Of a stretch of 64,000 nt of DNA, positions 51,502-60,667 are shown in pieces; position 1 is the first letter of the stretch, and every line of letters starts with the position of its first letter. Both the position numbers and the translations under genes were made by a program. A model generated the notes under the pieces. The model had not been told where the DNA came from and made no database searches. It was given only the letters and a program-made list of their open reading frames with translations. Source of the stretch: an uncultured Bacteroides sp. (GTDB lineage Bacteria > Bacteroidota > Bacteroidia > Bacteroidales > Bacteroidaceae); the NCBI GenBank assembly GCA_900544075.1, contig UQTJ01000004.1, forward strand, positions 1 through 64,000, read 5' to 3'.

Positions 51502-53163
51502 ATGTTTGATATAAAGAAGAAAATAATGTTATTTGGCGGGCAGAGAGTACTGGTGTTATGTGCTCTCTGCCTGTTGGGCTTTTGCCTGACAGCTGCCAAT
51601 ATGCAGGACGGAAGGACACAGCCGAAACAGAAAAGCAAGGTGTATCTGTTGCGTGCCGACAAACTGAAGAAAGATGCACAGCATCCTGATGCTCAGATAG
51701 TAGTCGGTAATGTGGTTTTCCGTCATGACAGCGTGTATATGTATTGCGACAGCGCATATTATTATGACAAGATAAACTCGTTCGAAGCGTTCAGCAATGT
51801 GCGAATGGAACAGGGAGATACACTGTTCCTTTATGGCGACAGACTGTATTACGATGGTCTGACCCAGATTGCCCAGATGAGAATGAACGTTAGAATGGAA
51901 AACAGGACTACGACATTGCTTACTGATAGTCTGAACTACGACAGAGTGTTTAATTTGGGCTATTTCTTCGATGGTGGAACTATGATGGACGACCAGAATG
52001 TGCTGACATCCGAATGGGGAGAATACAGTCCTTCTACCAAACTGTCTGTTTTCTATTACAATGTAAAGTTAGAAAACCCTCAGTTTACGATGTTGTCCGA
52101 TACGCTTAAGTACAGTACACTGACCAAGGTGGCAAACATTGTTGGACCTTCGGATATTTACAGCGACGACAATTATATTTATTCTGAATCAGGATATTAT
52201 AATACCCAGACCGGTAAGGCGGATTTGTATCAGCGTTCGGTACTGACAAGTGACAACAGACAGCTTACAGGCGACTCTTTGTTCTATGACAGAAATACGG
52301 GAGTGGGAGAGGCTTTCTCGAACATTGTCATGACTGATACTGTTAATAAGAATATGATGTTGGGTGACTATGGATACTACAATGAGAAGCTGAAAAATGC
52401 TTTCGTGACAAAGAATGCGGTAGCTATAGACTATTCTCAGGGTGACAGTCTTTTCCTTCATGCCGATACGCTCAGTATGAATACTTTCCATCTTGACACT
52501 GACTCCATGTATCGTGAAGTCAGAGCATATCATAAGGTGAGATTCTACAGAACTGATGTTCAGGGAGTGGCAGACTCGCTTGTCTTTTCATCGAAGGACT
52601 CATGCCTGATTATGTATAAAGACCCTATTCTATGGAATGAAAACCAGCAGTTGCTCGGCGAACAGATTAATATTTACATGAACGACAGTACTATAGACTG
52701 GGCGCATATCATCAATCAGGCTCTTTCCGTAGAGCAGGTACCTGTAGATACTACTTTGTTCAATCAGATTTCAGGAAAGGAGATAAAGGCCTATTTCGAA
52801 GACGGACTGATGGAGAAAGTGGAAGTTATAGGTTCTGTCAGACTGGTATATTATCCAATGGATTCCGACAGTCTGCTCATCGGTATGAACGTTTCGGAAA
52901 CAAGTCAGCTTGACATATATCTGGAGAATCAGCAGCTCGAACGGATGGTGATGAGTCCGAAATCAAACGGAACCCTTTATCCTATGTCGCAGATACCTCA
53001 GGAAAAGAGTCATCTTGATAATTTTGTATGGTTTGACTATATTCGTCCTTTGAACAAGAAGGATATATTTATATGGAGAGGCAAGAAAGTTGAAGACCAG
53101 CTCAAGAAGAATGTGCGCGGACCTATCGAATTGCCGAACCAGCATTTGTTTAACGATAAATAG
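51502..53163 (+). CDS. OstA/LptA-like envelope protein
   Basis: 553 residues with a membrane/signal segment near residues 15-33 (VLVLCALCLLGFCLTAANM). The rest is a long beta-jellyroll pattern of the OstA-like N family: LLRADKLKKDAQHPDAQIVV, GNVVFRHDSVYMYCDSAYYY, then repeated blocks with SDTLKYSTL and GDSLFYDRN. LptA/OstA proteins bridge lipopolysaccharide across the periplasm. The length is far above E. coli LptA (about 185), so this is a longer Bacteroidetes form. It follows surA by 30 bp. Confidence 0.85.
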   Translation: MFDIKKKIMLFGGQRVLVLCALCLLGFCLTAANMQDGRTQPKQKSKVYLLRADKLKKDAQHPDAQIVVGNVVFRHDSVYMYCDSAYYYDKINSFEAFSNVRMEQGDTLFLYGDRLYYDGLTQIAQMRMNVRMENRTTTLLTDSLNYDRVFNLGYFFDGGTMMDDQNVLTSEWGEYSPSTKLSVFYYNVKLENPQFTMLSDTLKYSTLTKVANIVGPSDIYSDDNYIYSESGYYNTQTGKADLYQRSVLTSDNRQLTGDSLFYDRNTGVGEAFSNIVMTDTVNKNMMLGDYGYYNEKLKNAFVTKNAVAIDYSQGDSLFLHADTLSMNTFHLDTDSMYREVRAYHKVRFYRTDVQGVADSLVFSSKDSCLIMYKDPILWNENQQLLGEQINIYMNDSTIDWAHIINQALSVEQVPVDTTLFNQISGKEIKAYFEDGLMEKVEVIGSVRLVYYPMDSDSLLIGMNVSETSQLDIYLENQQLERMVMSPKSNGTLYPMSQIPQEKSHLDNFVWFDYIRPLNKKDIFIWRGKKVEDQLKKNVRGPIELPNQHLFNDK

Positions 53164-53171
53164 ATAATGTT

Positions 53172-53468
53172 ATGGGAATGTTTACAATGAGAAAACCGAG
53201 ACCGTATCACCATGAGTATATCTATGTGAACGAGCGTAAGGAGAAACTGCAGAAGATAGAGGAAACTGCAAAACGTGAACTCGGCATGTTGCCGCCTAAG
53301 GAATTCTCTCCTGAAGACATCAGAGGAAAGTTTGTAGAAGGAACTACATATCTGAAACGTCGTAAGGAAAGTGGCAGAAAACCGTTAAGCTATGCTACTC
53401 TGTTTATTGCCATATTGATTCTGTTGTATATTCTTCATTATCTTATTACCGGTAGTTTTACTTTTTGA
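53172..53468 (+). CDS. small single-pass membrane protein of unknown function
   Basis: 98 residues. The first two thirds are charged and cytoplasmic in character (YVNERKEKLQKIEETAKREL; SPEDIRGKFVEGTTYLKRRK); the end is one hydrophobic helix (YATLFIAILILLYILHYLIT). No enzyme motif is seen. It starts 8 bp after the OstA-like gene and ends 24 bp before mutL, so it belongs to this operon. A starting ATG at 53187 (MRKPRPYHHEY) is also possible. Conserved position in Bacteroidales operons is my recollection, not shown here. Confidence 0.75.
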   Translation: MGMFTMRKPRPYHHEYIYVNERKEKLQKIEETAKRELGMLPPKEFSPEDIRGKFVEGTTYLKRRKESGRKPLSYATLFIAILILLYILHYLITGSFTF

Positions 53469-53492
53469 TTTAATAAAGGAGAAACATAATTT

Positions 53493-55391
53493 ATGAGCGA
53501 TATAATCCGTTTGTTGCCCGATTCCGTAGCCAATCAGATAGCTGCGGGAGAGGTGATACAGAGGCCGGCTTCCGTCATAAAGGAATTGGTGGAGAATGCC
53601 ATAGATGCCGGTGCCGGACATATTGATGTGTCTGTGACAGATGCCGGAAAGACCTGCATCCAGGTGATAGACAATGGTAAAGGTATGTCGGAAACAGATG
53701 CACGTTTGGCTTTCGAACGTCATGCCACTTCAAAGATACGCGAAGCTTCGGATTTGTTCGCTCTACGGACGATGGGATTCCGTGGAGAGGCATTGGCATC
53801 CATAGCGGCAGTGGCGGAAGTGGAATTGCGTACAAAGCAGCACGGCGAGGAACTCGGTACGTCAATCCTCATTGCCGGTTCCAAGGTGGAGAAGCAGGAG
53901 CCAGTGGCATGTCCTGAAGGCAGTAACTTCATTGTCCGCAACCTGTTTTTCAATGTCCCTGCACGAAGGAAGTTCCTGAAGTCAAACCAGACGGAGCTGA
54001 GCAATATAATCTCTGAATTCGAAAGGATAGCTCTTGTAAATCCTGAAGTATCATTCACATTCCATCACAACGGAACCGAAATCCTGAATCTGCCGGCTAT
54101 ACAGTTGAGGCAGCGCATAATGGGTGTGTTCGGCAAGAAGCTGAACCAGGACCTGCTGTCGCTTGATATTGACACTACGATGGTGAAGATTCACGGTTTC
54201 ATCGGCAAACCTGAAACTGCAAGAAAGAAAGGCGCACGCCAGTTCTTCTTCGTTAATGGCAGATACATGCGCCATCCTTATTTCCATAAGGCTGTAGCCG
54301 ATGCATACGAACATCTTATCCCTACAGGTGAGCAGGTATCATATTTTATATACTTTGATGTCGACCCGGCAAATATCGATGTAAACATTCATCCTACCAA
54401 GACTGAGATTAAGTTTGAGAATGAACAGGCCATATGGCAGATTTTGTCGGCGGCGGTAAAAGAAACATTAGGCCGTTTCAATGCCGTTCCATCAATAGAT
54501 TTCGATACGGAGGGAATGCCTGATATTCCGGCTATAGATATGGCCGGCTCTTTTGGAGGAGGCATTCCGGCTACATCATATGACCCTTCGTATAATCCGT
54601 TCAATCAGTCGGCATCAGTAGTGCCGCCATCGTCATACTCGTCTGCCGGAAGGAAAAAGACTGAGTGGGAACCTTTCTATCAGGGATTGGAGAAAAGTTC
54701 AAGACCTGCAGAAGACGATATTTCCGTATTTCCTGATGACACTGTTTTCGCTGACAAATATCAGGAAACAGAAGATACGGCCGAGCCTACAATTTACAAT
54801 GAACATCCCGATGCTGTAGTGGCGGAAAAGTCCACACAGCATTATCAGTATAAAGGAACATATATCCTTACTTCCGTAAAGTCCGGGCTGATGATTATAG
54901 ACCAGCACAGGGCACACGTCAGAATTCTCTATGACAAGTATATGGAGCAGATACAGAAGCACGTCGGGCTGTCACAGCGTATGCTTTTCCCCGATATGAT
55001 ACATTTCTCACCTTCCGAAGTTCCTGTTCTTGAGGAAATAATGGAAGATTTGTCATCATTGGGCTTCGAACTCAGTCCTTTGGGTGGAGGCACTTATTCC
55101 ATAAACGGAGTGCCTGCCGATATTGAAGGACTGAATCCGGAAACTCTCATAACCAATATAGTTCATTCTGCCATCGAAAAAGGATGCAAGGTGAAAGAAG
55201 AGGTACAGAGCATGATTGCCCTCTCCATGGCGCGTGCATCAGCCATAGTTGCCGGACAGGTACTTTCAAATGATGAGATGAATGCGTTGGTTGACGGTCT
55301 GTTCTCTGTTTCGGCACCGAATTATACTCCCGATGGAAAGACCGTTCTTGCCATGATGAACGATGATGATATAGAGAAGCTTTTCAGATAA
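53493..55391 (+). CDS. mutL: MutL mismatch repair protein lacking the endonuclease metal motif
   Basis: 632 residues. The N-terminal GHKL ATPase is complete: IAAGEVIQRPASVIKELVEN, AIDAGAGHIDV, DNGKGMSETDARLAFERHAT, TMGFRGEALASIA. A Ser/Pro-rich linker spans about 340-450. The C-terminal domain has DQHRAHVRILYD (from Asp470) where endonuclease-type MutL has DQHAxxExxxxE, and NYTPDGKT where those have a Cys-Pro-His-Gly-Arg-Pro block. The metal-binding residues are therefore missing. The dimerisation fold looks preserved and the protein is otherwise normal. It couples MutS recognition to strand removal. Confidence 0.95.
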   Translation: MSDIIRLLPDSVANQIAAGEVIQRPASVIKELVENAIDAGAGHIDVSVTDAGKTCIQVIDNGKGMSETDARLAFERHATSKIREASDLFALRTMGFRGEALASIAAVAEVELRTKQHGEELGTSILIAGSKVEKQEPVACPEGSNFIVRNLFFNVPARRKFLKSNQTELSNIISEFERIALVNPEVSFTFHHNGTEILNLPAIQLRQRIMGVFGKKLNQDLLSLDIDTTMVKIHGFIGKPETARKKGARQFFFVNGRYMRHPYFHKAVADAYEHLIPTGEQVSYFIYFDVDPANIDVNIHPTKTEIKFENEQAIWQILSAAVKETLGRFNAVPSIDFDTEGMPDIPAIDMAGSFGGGIPATSYDPSYNPFNQSASVVPPSSYSSAGRKKTEWEPFYQGLEKSSRPAEDDISVFPDDTVFADKYQETEDTAEPTIYNEHPDAVVAEKSTQHYQYKGTYILTSVKSGLMIIDQHRAHVRILYDKYMEQIQKHVGLSQRMLFPDMIHFSPSEVPVLEEIMEDLSSLGFELSPLGGGTYSINGVPADIEGLNPETLITNIVHSAIEKGCKVKEEVQSMIALSMARASAIVAGQVLSNDEMNALVDGLFSVSAPNYTPDGKTVLAMMNDDDIEKLFR

Positions 55392-55409
55392 GGCCCTACG
55401 TTTTTTGCT

Positions 55410-55495
55410 GCTGACAGTAGTGGGCAGAGCTGCCGACTATAGTGGGCAGCATTGCCGACCATAGTCAGCACCACTGCCGACTATAGTCAGCACCA
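55410..55495. repeat. four degenerate 22-bp tandem repeats between mutL and DUF3256
   Basis: The core tgccgactatagt(c/g)(a/g)gca recurs about every 22 bp: gctgacagtagtgggcag, ctgccgactatagtgggcag, ttgccgaccatagtcagcacca and ctgccgactatagtcagcacca. The unit is partly palindromic (actatagt). It is GC-rich compared with its flanks. No cas gene or spacer pattern is present. Confidence 0.75.
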
Positions 55496-55545
55496 AAAAA
55501 TAACGGGGCATTTCAGTGTTTGTTTAATGATTTTAAAACCTAAAT

Positions 55546-56172
55546 ATGAGATTTGTTTTATTGTTTTCCATACTCTTAAGCCTGTCTGTCAATGCTCAGG
55601 ACATCAACTCAGTGTTTATATCAATGCCTGATTCCCTTTCTCCGTTACTGACCAAGGTCAATCGTCAGGACTTTGCCGATTTCCTTTCGTCGGGAATGAA
55701 AGCGGTTGTGAAGAACCGGTTTGAGGGAAAGTCGGAAATGCTGAAACTCACCGATACTTATCTGAAACTCAAGGCTACGTCGTCATCTTCGGAAGAGATG
55801 AAACTTCTTCCGCTGAATGATTCCGTAAATGTAGTTTGTGTGGTAAAGACATATGCCGGACCGGCCGAAGACAGTAGTGTTTCGTTCTATTCTACAGACT
55901 GGAAGGAATTACCTTTGAGGAATTTTATATCTCTGCCGGAACATGAAGACTTCTATAAACCTTCTGCCGACAGTGTAAGCGTAGTGACGAAAGAAGATTT
56001 CGCGTCTGAGATGTACATGATGAAAGCCGAACTGTCTGATAAAGACAATACTATAGTGTTTAAGTGTACTTCGGCAGAAACAATGGGTAAGGAAAGTGCC
56101 GAACAGGTGAAACCATATACTTTGGATTCTTTGAGGTATAATTGGAAAAATGGAAAGTTTGTAAAGGAATAG
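55546..56172 (+). CDS. DUF3256 family secreted protein
   Basis: 208 residues with a signal peptide ending SLSVNAQD. The opening of the mature chain, DINSVFISMPDSLSPLLTKV, then RQDFADFLSSGM, and the C-terminal PYTLDSLRYNWKNGKFV match the Bacteroidales DUF3256 family. No catalytic motif is visible. Its role is unknown. It stands as a separate transcription unit, behind a repeat array and before a 234-bp gap. Confidence 0.8.
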   Translation: MRFVLLFSILLSLSVNAQDINSVFISMPDSLSPLLTKVNRQDFADFLSSGMKAVVKNRFEGKSEMLKLTDTYLKLKATSSSSEEMKLLPLNDSVNVVCVVKTYAGPAEDSSVSFYSTDWKELPLRNFISLPEHEDFYKPSADSVSVVTKEDFASEMYMMKAELSDKDNTIVFKCTSAETMGKESAEQVKPYTLDSLRYNWKNGKFVKE

Positions 56173-56406
56173 TAACATCTGTGCGGACTTAAAACATGTT
56201 GTTCAACATAAAACGTACTGTTTTAAGTGTATAGTGTATGAAAATACTTAAAAAATACTTAATCCGGTTTGCCTTCCTCCTCAAAAAAACTTATCTTTAC
56301 GATGATTTTTTGAAAACCTTTTTTAGTTTTGAATTGTTACGTTTAAGGAATTCCATTTAAAACAAGTAATTTTCTTATACGCAAGATAAAATATTTACGA
56401 CAAAAA

Positions 56407-57315
56407 ATGCTTATTAAAATTCTTAGAACATTATCGGTTGCAGCTTTAGCTTTGGTGTCTGTCAATACTTCGGCACAGGATTTGTTGGCCAAGCAGGCAC
56501 CTATAGACAGGAAGCTGAAGTCTGTAGACTCTTTAGCTTTGGTACGTCAGATTGAAACAGAACAGGCCTTTTATCCGGCTTATTCATTATATCCGGAATG
56601 GAGCAATGCAAGGGTGCATGCCTACGGTAACAATGTGACAGTGCCTGATACTTTCAGAATTGACCTGACAGGTTTCTGTATGCCAACTCCACATACAAAG
56701 ATTACTTCAAAGTGCGGACCTCGCTGGAGACGTATGCACAACGGTCTTGATATAAAGGTTTATATTGGCGACACAATACGTGCGGCATTCAGCGGAAGAG
56801 TTAGAATCGTGAGATACGAACGTTCGGGTTACGGTAAATATGTGGTAATTCGTCATGACAACGGGCTGGAAACCATCTACGGACATCTTTCAAAACAGTT
56901 GGTTAAGGAAGACCAGTTCGTAAAGGCAGGCGAGGTTATCGGTCTTGGCGGAAATACGGGACGTTCTACCGGTTCGCATCTGCATTTCGAAACAAGATTG
57001 CTCGGCCAGGTAATCAATCCTGAATTCCTTTTCGACTTCCCGAAACAGGATATTGTAGCCGACAGCTATCTGTTCATCAAGGGAGCAAATATGTATAACT
57101 ATCAGCGTACACGTGCCTTGGCTGCACTCAAGAACGGCGATATGAAGAAGGTTACTGCTGCTGCCAATTCCATACGCTATCACAAAATCAAGAGTGGCGA
57201 CACTTTGGGTTCGATATCAAGAAAATATCACGTATCTATTGACAAGCTGTGTAGCTTGAACGGTATAAAACGCACAACTGTTCTCCGAATCGGACAGGTA
57301 TTGCGTTGCTCATAA
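56407..57315 (+). CDS. M23 metallopeptidase with C-terminal LysM
   Basis: 302 residues, signal peptide ending NTSAQDL. The M23 (lysostaphin/LytM-like) domain is at about 95-205: HNGLDIKVYIGDTIRAAFSG gives the first metal His/Asp, IYGHL and GSHLHFETR the others. The zinc set is complete, so it may be an active peptidoglycan endopeptidase. A LysM domain closes the protein (HKIKSGDTLGSISRKYHVS, RIGQVLR), placing the enzyme on peptidoglycan. Its upstream gap (56173-56406) is AT-rich with tagttttg at 56324-56331 as a possible -7 box. Confidence 0.92.
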   Translation: MLIKILRTLSVAALALVSVNTSAQDLLAKQAPIDRKLKSVDSLALVRQIETEQAFYPAYSLYPEWSNARVHAYGNNVTVPDTFRIDLTGFCMPTPHTKITSKCGPRWRRMHNGLDIKVYIGDTIRAAFSGRVRIVRYERSGYGKYVVIRHDNGLETIYGHLSKQLVKEDQFVKAGEVIGLGGNTGRSTGSHLHFETRLLGQVINPEFLFDFPKQDIVADSYLFIKGANMYNYQRTRALAALKNGDMKKVTAAANSIRYHKIKSGDTLGSISRKYHVSIDKLCSLNGIKRTTVLRIGQVLRCS

Positions 57316-57363
57316 TTCTGTATAATACTTTAATATAGAATCTTATTTGACGTTTATATGATT

Positions 57364-57400
57364 AAAAAAGGTGGATTGCAAAAGCATTTCCACCTTTTTT
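57364..57400. terminator. bidirectional terminator after the M23 gene
   Basis: aaaaaaggtgga (57364-57375) and tccacctttttt (57389-57400) pair perfectly, with A and T tracts on the two sides. Confidence 0.85.
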
Positions 57401-57426
57401 ATTATGCGTTTATACGAAAAAATAAG

Positions 57427-57434
57427 TAACTTTG
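57427..57434 (+). promoter_or_regulatory. -7 box of the DUF1599 operon
   Basis: taactttg matches TAnnTTTG, 19 bp before the DUF1599 start and just after the terminator. Confidence 0.6.
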
Positions 57435-57453
57435 CCACATATTCATTAGGTTT

Positions 57454-57996
57454 ATGAAAGATACTAAACAACAGTTTGAACACGTTATAGAAATATGTCG
57501 TAGCCTTTACGAGAAGAAATTGCATGATTACGGCGCAGCGTGGCGCATCATGCGTCCGTCGTCTGTAACAGACCAGATATTCATAAAGGCTAACCGCATC
57601 CGCAGTATAGAGGTAAAGGGAGTAGCCCTTATCGACGAAGGAATCCGTTCGGAATTCATTGCAATAGTAAACTATGGTATTATAGGTCTGATTCAGCTCG
57701 AATTAGGATTTGCCGAAACTGATGATATGAGTGTGGAATGTGCACTCGAGATGTACGACAAATACGCCAAGAAGGCACTGGAACTCATGTTGGCAAAGAA
57801 TCATGACTACGGTGAGGCATGGCGAAGCATGCGTATATCGTCATATACAGACCTCATTCTGATGAAGATATACAGGACCAAGCAGATAGAGTCGCTTGGC
57901 GGCGAGACTTTGGTTTCCGAAGGTGTGGATGCCAACTATATGGACATGATAAACTATTCTGTATTCGGACTAATAAAACTTGAATTTGGAGAATAA
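57454..57996 (+). CDS. DUF1599 protein, internally duplicated
   Basis: 180 residues made of two related halves: KKLHDYGAAWRIMRPSSVTD in the first and KNHDYGEAWRSMRISSYTDL in the second, each followed by an RIRSIE/RTKQIE helix. DUF1599 is a small helical family of unknown function; the repeated H-D-Y-G and E residues could bind metal or nucleotide, as in all-alpha pyrophosphatase-like folds, but that is speculative. Its end overlaps the next gene by 17 bp. Position before the DoxX-like gene and tpiA appears conserved in the order. Confidence 0.88.
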   Translation: MKDTKQQFEHVIEICRSLYEKKLHDYGAAWRIMRPSSVTDQIFIKANRIRSIEVKGVALIDEGIRSEFIAIVNYGIIGLIQLELGFAETDDMSVECALEMYDKYAKKALELMLAKNHDYGEAWRSMRISSYTDLILMKIYRTKQIESLGGETLVSEGVDANYMDMINYSVFGLIKLEFGE

Positions 57997-59308
57997 GTAT
58001 ATACATAGAGCTGTTTATGCAGGTGTAAATGTCTGTCGTTTCCTCCTGGCTATAGTATTCCTGTTTTCAGGATTTATCAAGGCCAATGACCCCATGGGCA
58101 CAGTGTATAAGGTGCAGGATTATTTCGAAGCGTGGGGAATGGCAGGATGGAATTCCGGTTTTGTGCCATATCTTATAGCTTGGATAATGGCTATAGTGGA
58201 ATTTACGTTAGGCTCATATCTTCTCTTCGGAATACGTCGCAGATTGGCATCTGTTTCATGCCTGCTTTTCATGTTGGTTATGACTCCGCTGACATTGTGG
58301 CTTGCCGTGGCGAATCCTATCTCGGATTGCGGATGTTTCGGCGACGCGGTACATCTGTCCAACTGGGATACTTTCTGGAAAAATGTAGTGCTTCTGTTGG
58401 CTTCAATAGTGGTTTTCTTCCGCAATAGGAGTATATTCAAGTTGGTGACAGACAAGATGGACTGGCTCGTGGCAATGTATAGCACAGTGTTTATTTTTCT
58501 GTTCACTTACTTCACATTGAGTCATCTGCCGGTTTTCGACTTCCGTCCGTATCGCATAGGTGCGGATATCAAGGCAGGTATGGAAATACCCGAAGGAGTA
58601 AAACTTCCGGTGTACGAAACTATTTTCACGTATCAGAAAGATGGAGTACAGAAAGAGTTCACCATAGACAATTTCCCTACAGACTCCACCTGGAAGTTTG
58701 TAGAATCGAAAACGGTACTCAAGGAAAAAGGATATGAACCGCCTATCAAGGATTTTGTGATAGTGTCGAATGAGGATGGTTTTGATATTACAGATGAGAT
58801 TCTGAACAGCGATTATGCTTTCCTCCTTGTTTCGCCATGGTTGGAAAATGCCGATGACAGCTCCATGGACCTCATAAACGAGGTTTACGATTATTCTTTG
58901 GATCACGGCTATAAGTTCTATTGCGTTACAGCATCGTCTGATGAGGCTATTGCAAGATGGCAGGATTATACCGGAGCCGAGTATCCTTTTGCGACGATGG
59001 ACGAGATAACGCTGAAAACCATAATACGTTCAAATCCGGGACTTGTGTTGCTCAAGGATGGGGTAGTGATAAGGAAGTGGAGTAATTTCTCTTTCCCGGA
59101 TGAGTATCAGTTGTCCGGTCCGCTTGACAAACTTCCTATAGGACAATTGGATGGAAATACATTCTGGGAAAAGGTGACGGAAATGCTGGTATGGTTCTTC
59201 GGACCATTGATTCTGTTTATTTTTATAGATTTGCTTTGGCTGAGTATCCGTAGAAGAAAAAAGGTGATACCGGTTTCGAAGCACAATAATAACGAGAAGA
59301 AAAATTGA
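57980..59308 (+). CDS. DoxX-like membrane protein (BT_3928 family), TTG start
   Basis: 442 residues. The N-terminal third has four membrane helices of the DoxX/MauE type (VCRFLLAIVFLFSGFIKAND; IAWIMAIVEFTLGSYLLFGI) with the DCGCFGD motif after the third. A long extracytoplasmic domain follows, thioredoxin-like in parts (YAFLLVSPWLENADDSS, KFYCVTASSDEAIARW), and one more helix near the C-terminus. DCGCFGD-containing relatives act in thiol or quinone redox; the exact role here is unknown. No ATG lies near the start: TTG at 57980, inside the end of DUF1599, or TTG at 57986 must serve, implying coupling. Confidence 0.85.
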   Translation: MNLENKYIHRAVYAGVNVCRFLLAIVFLFSGFIKANDPMGTVYKVQDYFEAWGMAGWNSGFVPYLIAWIMAIVEFTLGSYLLFGIRRRLASVSCLLFMLVMTPLTLWLAVANPISDCGCFGDAVHLSNWDTFWKNVVLLLASIVVFFRNRSIFKLVTDKMDWLVAMYSTVFIFLFTYFTLSHLPVFDFRPYRIGADIKAGMEIPEGVKLPVYETIFTYQKDGVQKEFTIDNFPTDSTWKFVESKTVLKEKGYEPPIKDFVIVSNEDGFDITDEILNSDYAFLLVSPWLENADDSSMDLINEVYDYSLDHGYKFYCVTASSDEAIARWQDYTGAEYPFATMDEITLKTIIRSNPGLVLLKDGVVIRKWSNFSFPDEYQLSGPLDKLPIGQLDGNTFWEKVTEMLVWFFGPLILFIFIDLLWLSIRRRKKVIPVSKHNNNEKKN

Positions 59309-59350
59309 TTATAACCTTTTATATTTAACAAATTAATTATTTCAAACAAG

Positions 59351-60106
59351 ATGAGAAAAAACATTGTAGCAGGTAACTGGAAAATGAACAAGAACCTGCA
59401 AGAAGGTATTGCTTTGGCAAAAGAATTGAATGAAGCTTTGACAGCTGACAAACCAAACTGCGACGTAGTAATCTGTACTCCGTTCATTCACTTGGCTTCT
59501 GTAACTCCTATCGTTGACAGCGCAATCATCGGCGTAGGTGCAGAAAACTGTGCAGACAAAGTTTCTGGTGCATATACAGGTGAAGTTTCTGCAGAAATGG
59601 TAGCTTCTACAGGTGCTCAGTACGTTATCCTTGGTCACTCTGAACGTCGTGCTTACTATCACGAAACAGTAGAAATCCTTGAAGAAAAAGTAAAACTTGC
59701 TTTGGCTAACAACTTGAAGCCAATCTTCTGTATCGGTGAAGTTCTTGAAGAACGCGAAGCAAACAAGCAGAATGAAGTAGTAGAAGCTCAGTTGGCTTCT
59801 GTATTCTCTTTGTCAGCTGAAGATTTCGGCAAAGTAATCTTGGCTTACGAACCGGTTTGGGCTATCGGTACAGGTAAGACTGCTACTCCGGAACAGGCTC
59901 AGGAAATCCACGCTCACATCCGTTCTTTGGTTGCTGCTAAATACGGTAACGAAGTAGCTGAAAACACTTCTATCCTTTACGGTGGTAGCTGCAAGCCTTC
60001 TAACGCTAAGGAATTGTTCGCTAATCCTGATGTTGACGGTGGTCTTATCGGTGGAGCTGCATTGAAAGTTGCTGACTTCAAGGGTATCATCGACGCATTC
60101 AAATAA
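59351..60106 (+). CDS. tpiA: triosephosphate isomerase
   Basis: 251 residues. The active-site Lys is in AGNWKMNKN (Lys11 or so), electrophile His96 in ILGHSERR, base Glu167 in AYEPVWAIGTGK, and the phosphate loops GGSC and GGLIGGAALK are near the end. It interconverts DHAP and glyceraldehyde 3-phosphate in glycolysis. Codon use is strongly biased, as expected for high expression. It is probably in the operon started by DUF1599, followed by a clear hairpin. Confidence 0.97.
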   Translation: MRKNIVAGNWKMNKNLQEGIALAKELNEALTADKPNCDVVICTPFIHLASVTPIVDSAIIGVGAENCADKVSGAYTGEVSAEMVASTGAQYVILGHSERRAYYHETVEILEEKVKLALANNLKPIFCIGEVLEEREANKQNEVVEAQLASVFSLSAEDFGKVILAYEPVWAIGTGKTATPEQAQEIHAHIRSLVAAKYGNEVAENTSILYGGSCKPSNAKELFANPDVDGGLIGGAALKVADFKGIIDAFK

Positions 60107-60146
60107 TTTATTTTGCAGACGTGAAAAGTCTGTAGTGTAATATTAT

Positions 60147-60182
60147 GACAGTATTCCGGGCGCTACCGTCCGGTATACTGTC
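60147..60182 (+). terminator. tpiA terminator
   Basis: gacagtattccgg and ccggtatactgtc form a 13-bp stem (one mismatch) with the loop gcgctaccgt and a short T run behind. Confidence 0.8.
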
Positions 60183-60205
60183 TTTAAAAATTTAATAAAA
60201 CCGGT

Positions 60206-60667
60206 ATGATGAAATATCTTTTATCTTTAATCTTTACTGTTTCTTCGGGCGTGGCTTTTGCGCAGAGCAATATAGTGGAAAGTCTGCAGACCAATGTTCC
60301 CGGACAGGGTAAAGTGACAGTGCATCAGGATGCGCAAATAACCGAAATGATAGGCAAACGCTTTGTCAGAACTGGAGCTTCGGAAGCACAGAGAGTGATA
60401 AAGACGCGCGGTTACCGTGTGCAGGTCTATGCTGGTAATAACTCCCGACAGGCCAGAGATGAGGCTAACTCTGTAGCTGAAAAGGTAAAGGAAAAATTCC
60501 CGGATATGCCGGTATATACTTTCTTTCAGCCTCCACGCTGGCTATGCAGGGTAGGCGATTATAAGAGTATTGAAGAAGCACATGTTGCAATGAGGCAACT
60601 GAAGGCTGCTGGAAGTTTTAAAGAAGTGGCGATAGTGCGTGAACAGATAAATATTCCGATAGAATAA
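60206..60667 (+). CDS. SPOR domain envelope protein
   Basis: 153 residues, signal peptide ending GVAFAQSN. Residues about 70-145 form a SPOR domain: RGYRVQVYAGNNSRQARDEA, then YTFFQPPRWLCRVGDYKSIE and EEAHVAMRQLKAAG. SPOR binds denuded glycan strands at the division site, so the protein likely acts in cell-wall remodelling. It overlaps folE by one base (TAATG), indicating coupling. Confidence 0.9.
   Translation: MMKYLLSLIFTVSSGVAFAQSNIVESLQTNVPGQGKVTVHQDAQITEMIGKRFVRTGASEAQRVIKTRGYRVQVYAGNNSRQARDEANSVAEKVKEKFPDMPVYTFFQPPRWLCRVGDYKSIEEAHVAMRQLKAAGSFKEVAIVREQINIPIE

Noticed and set aside
55410..55495. CRISPR array
   Set aside because: Units are contiguous without spacers, degenerate, and no cas genes are nearby.
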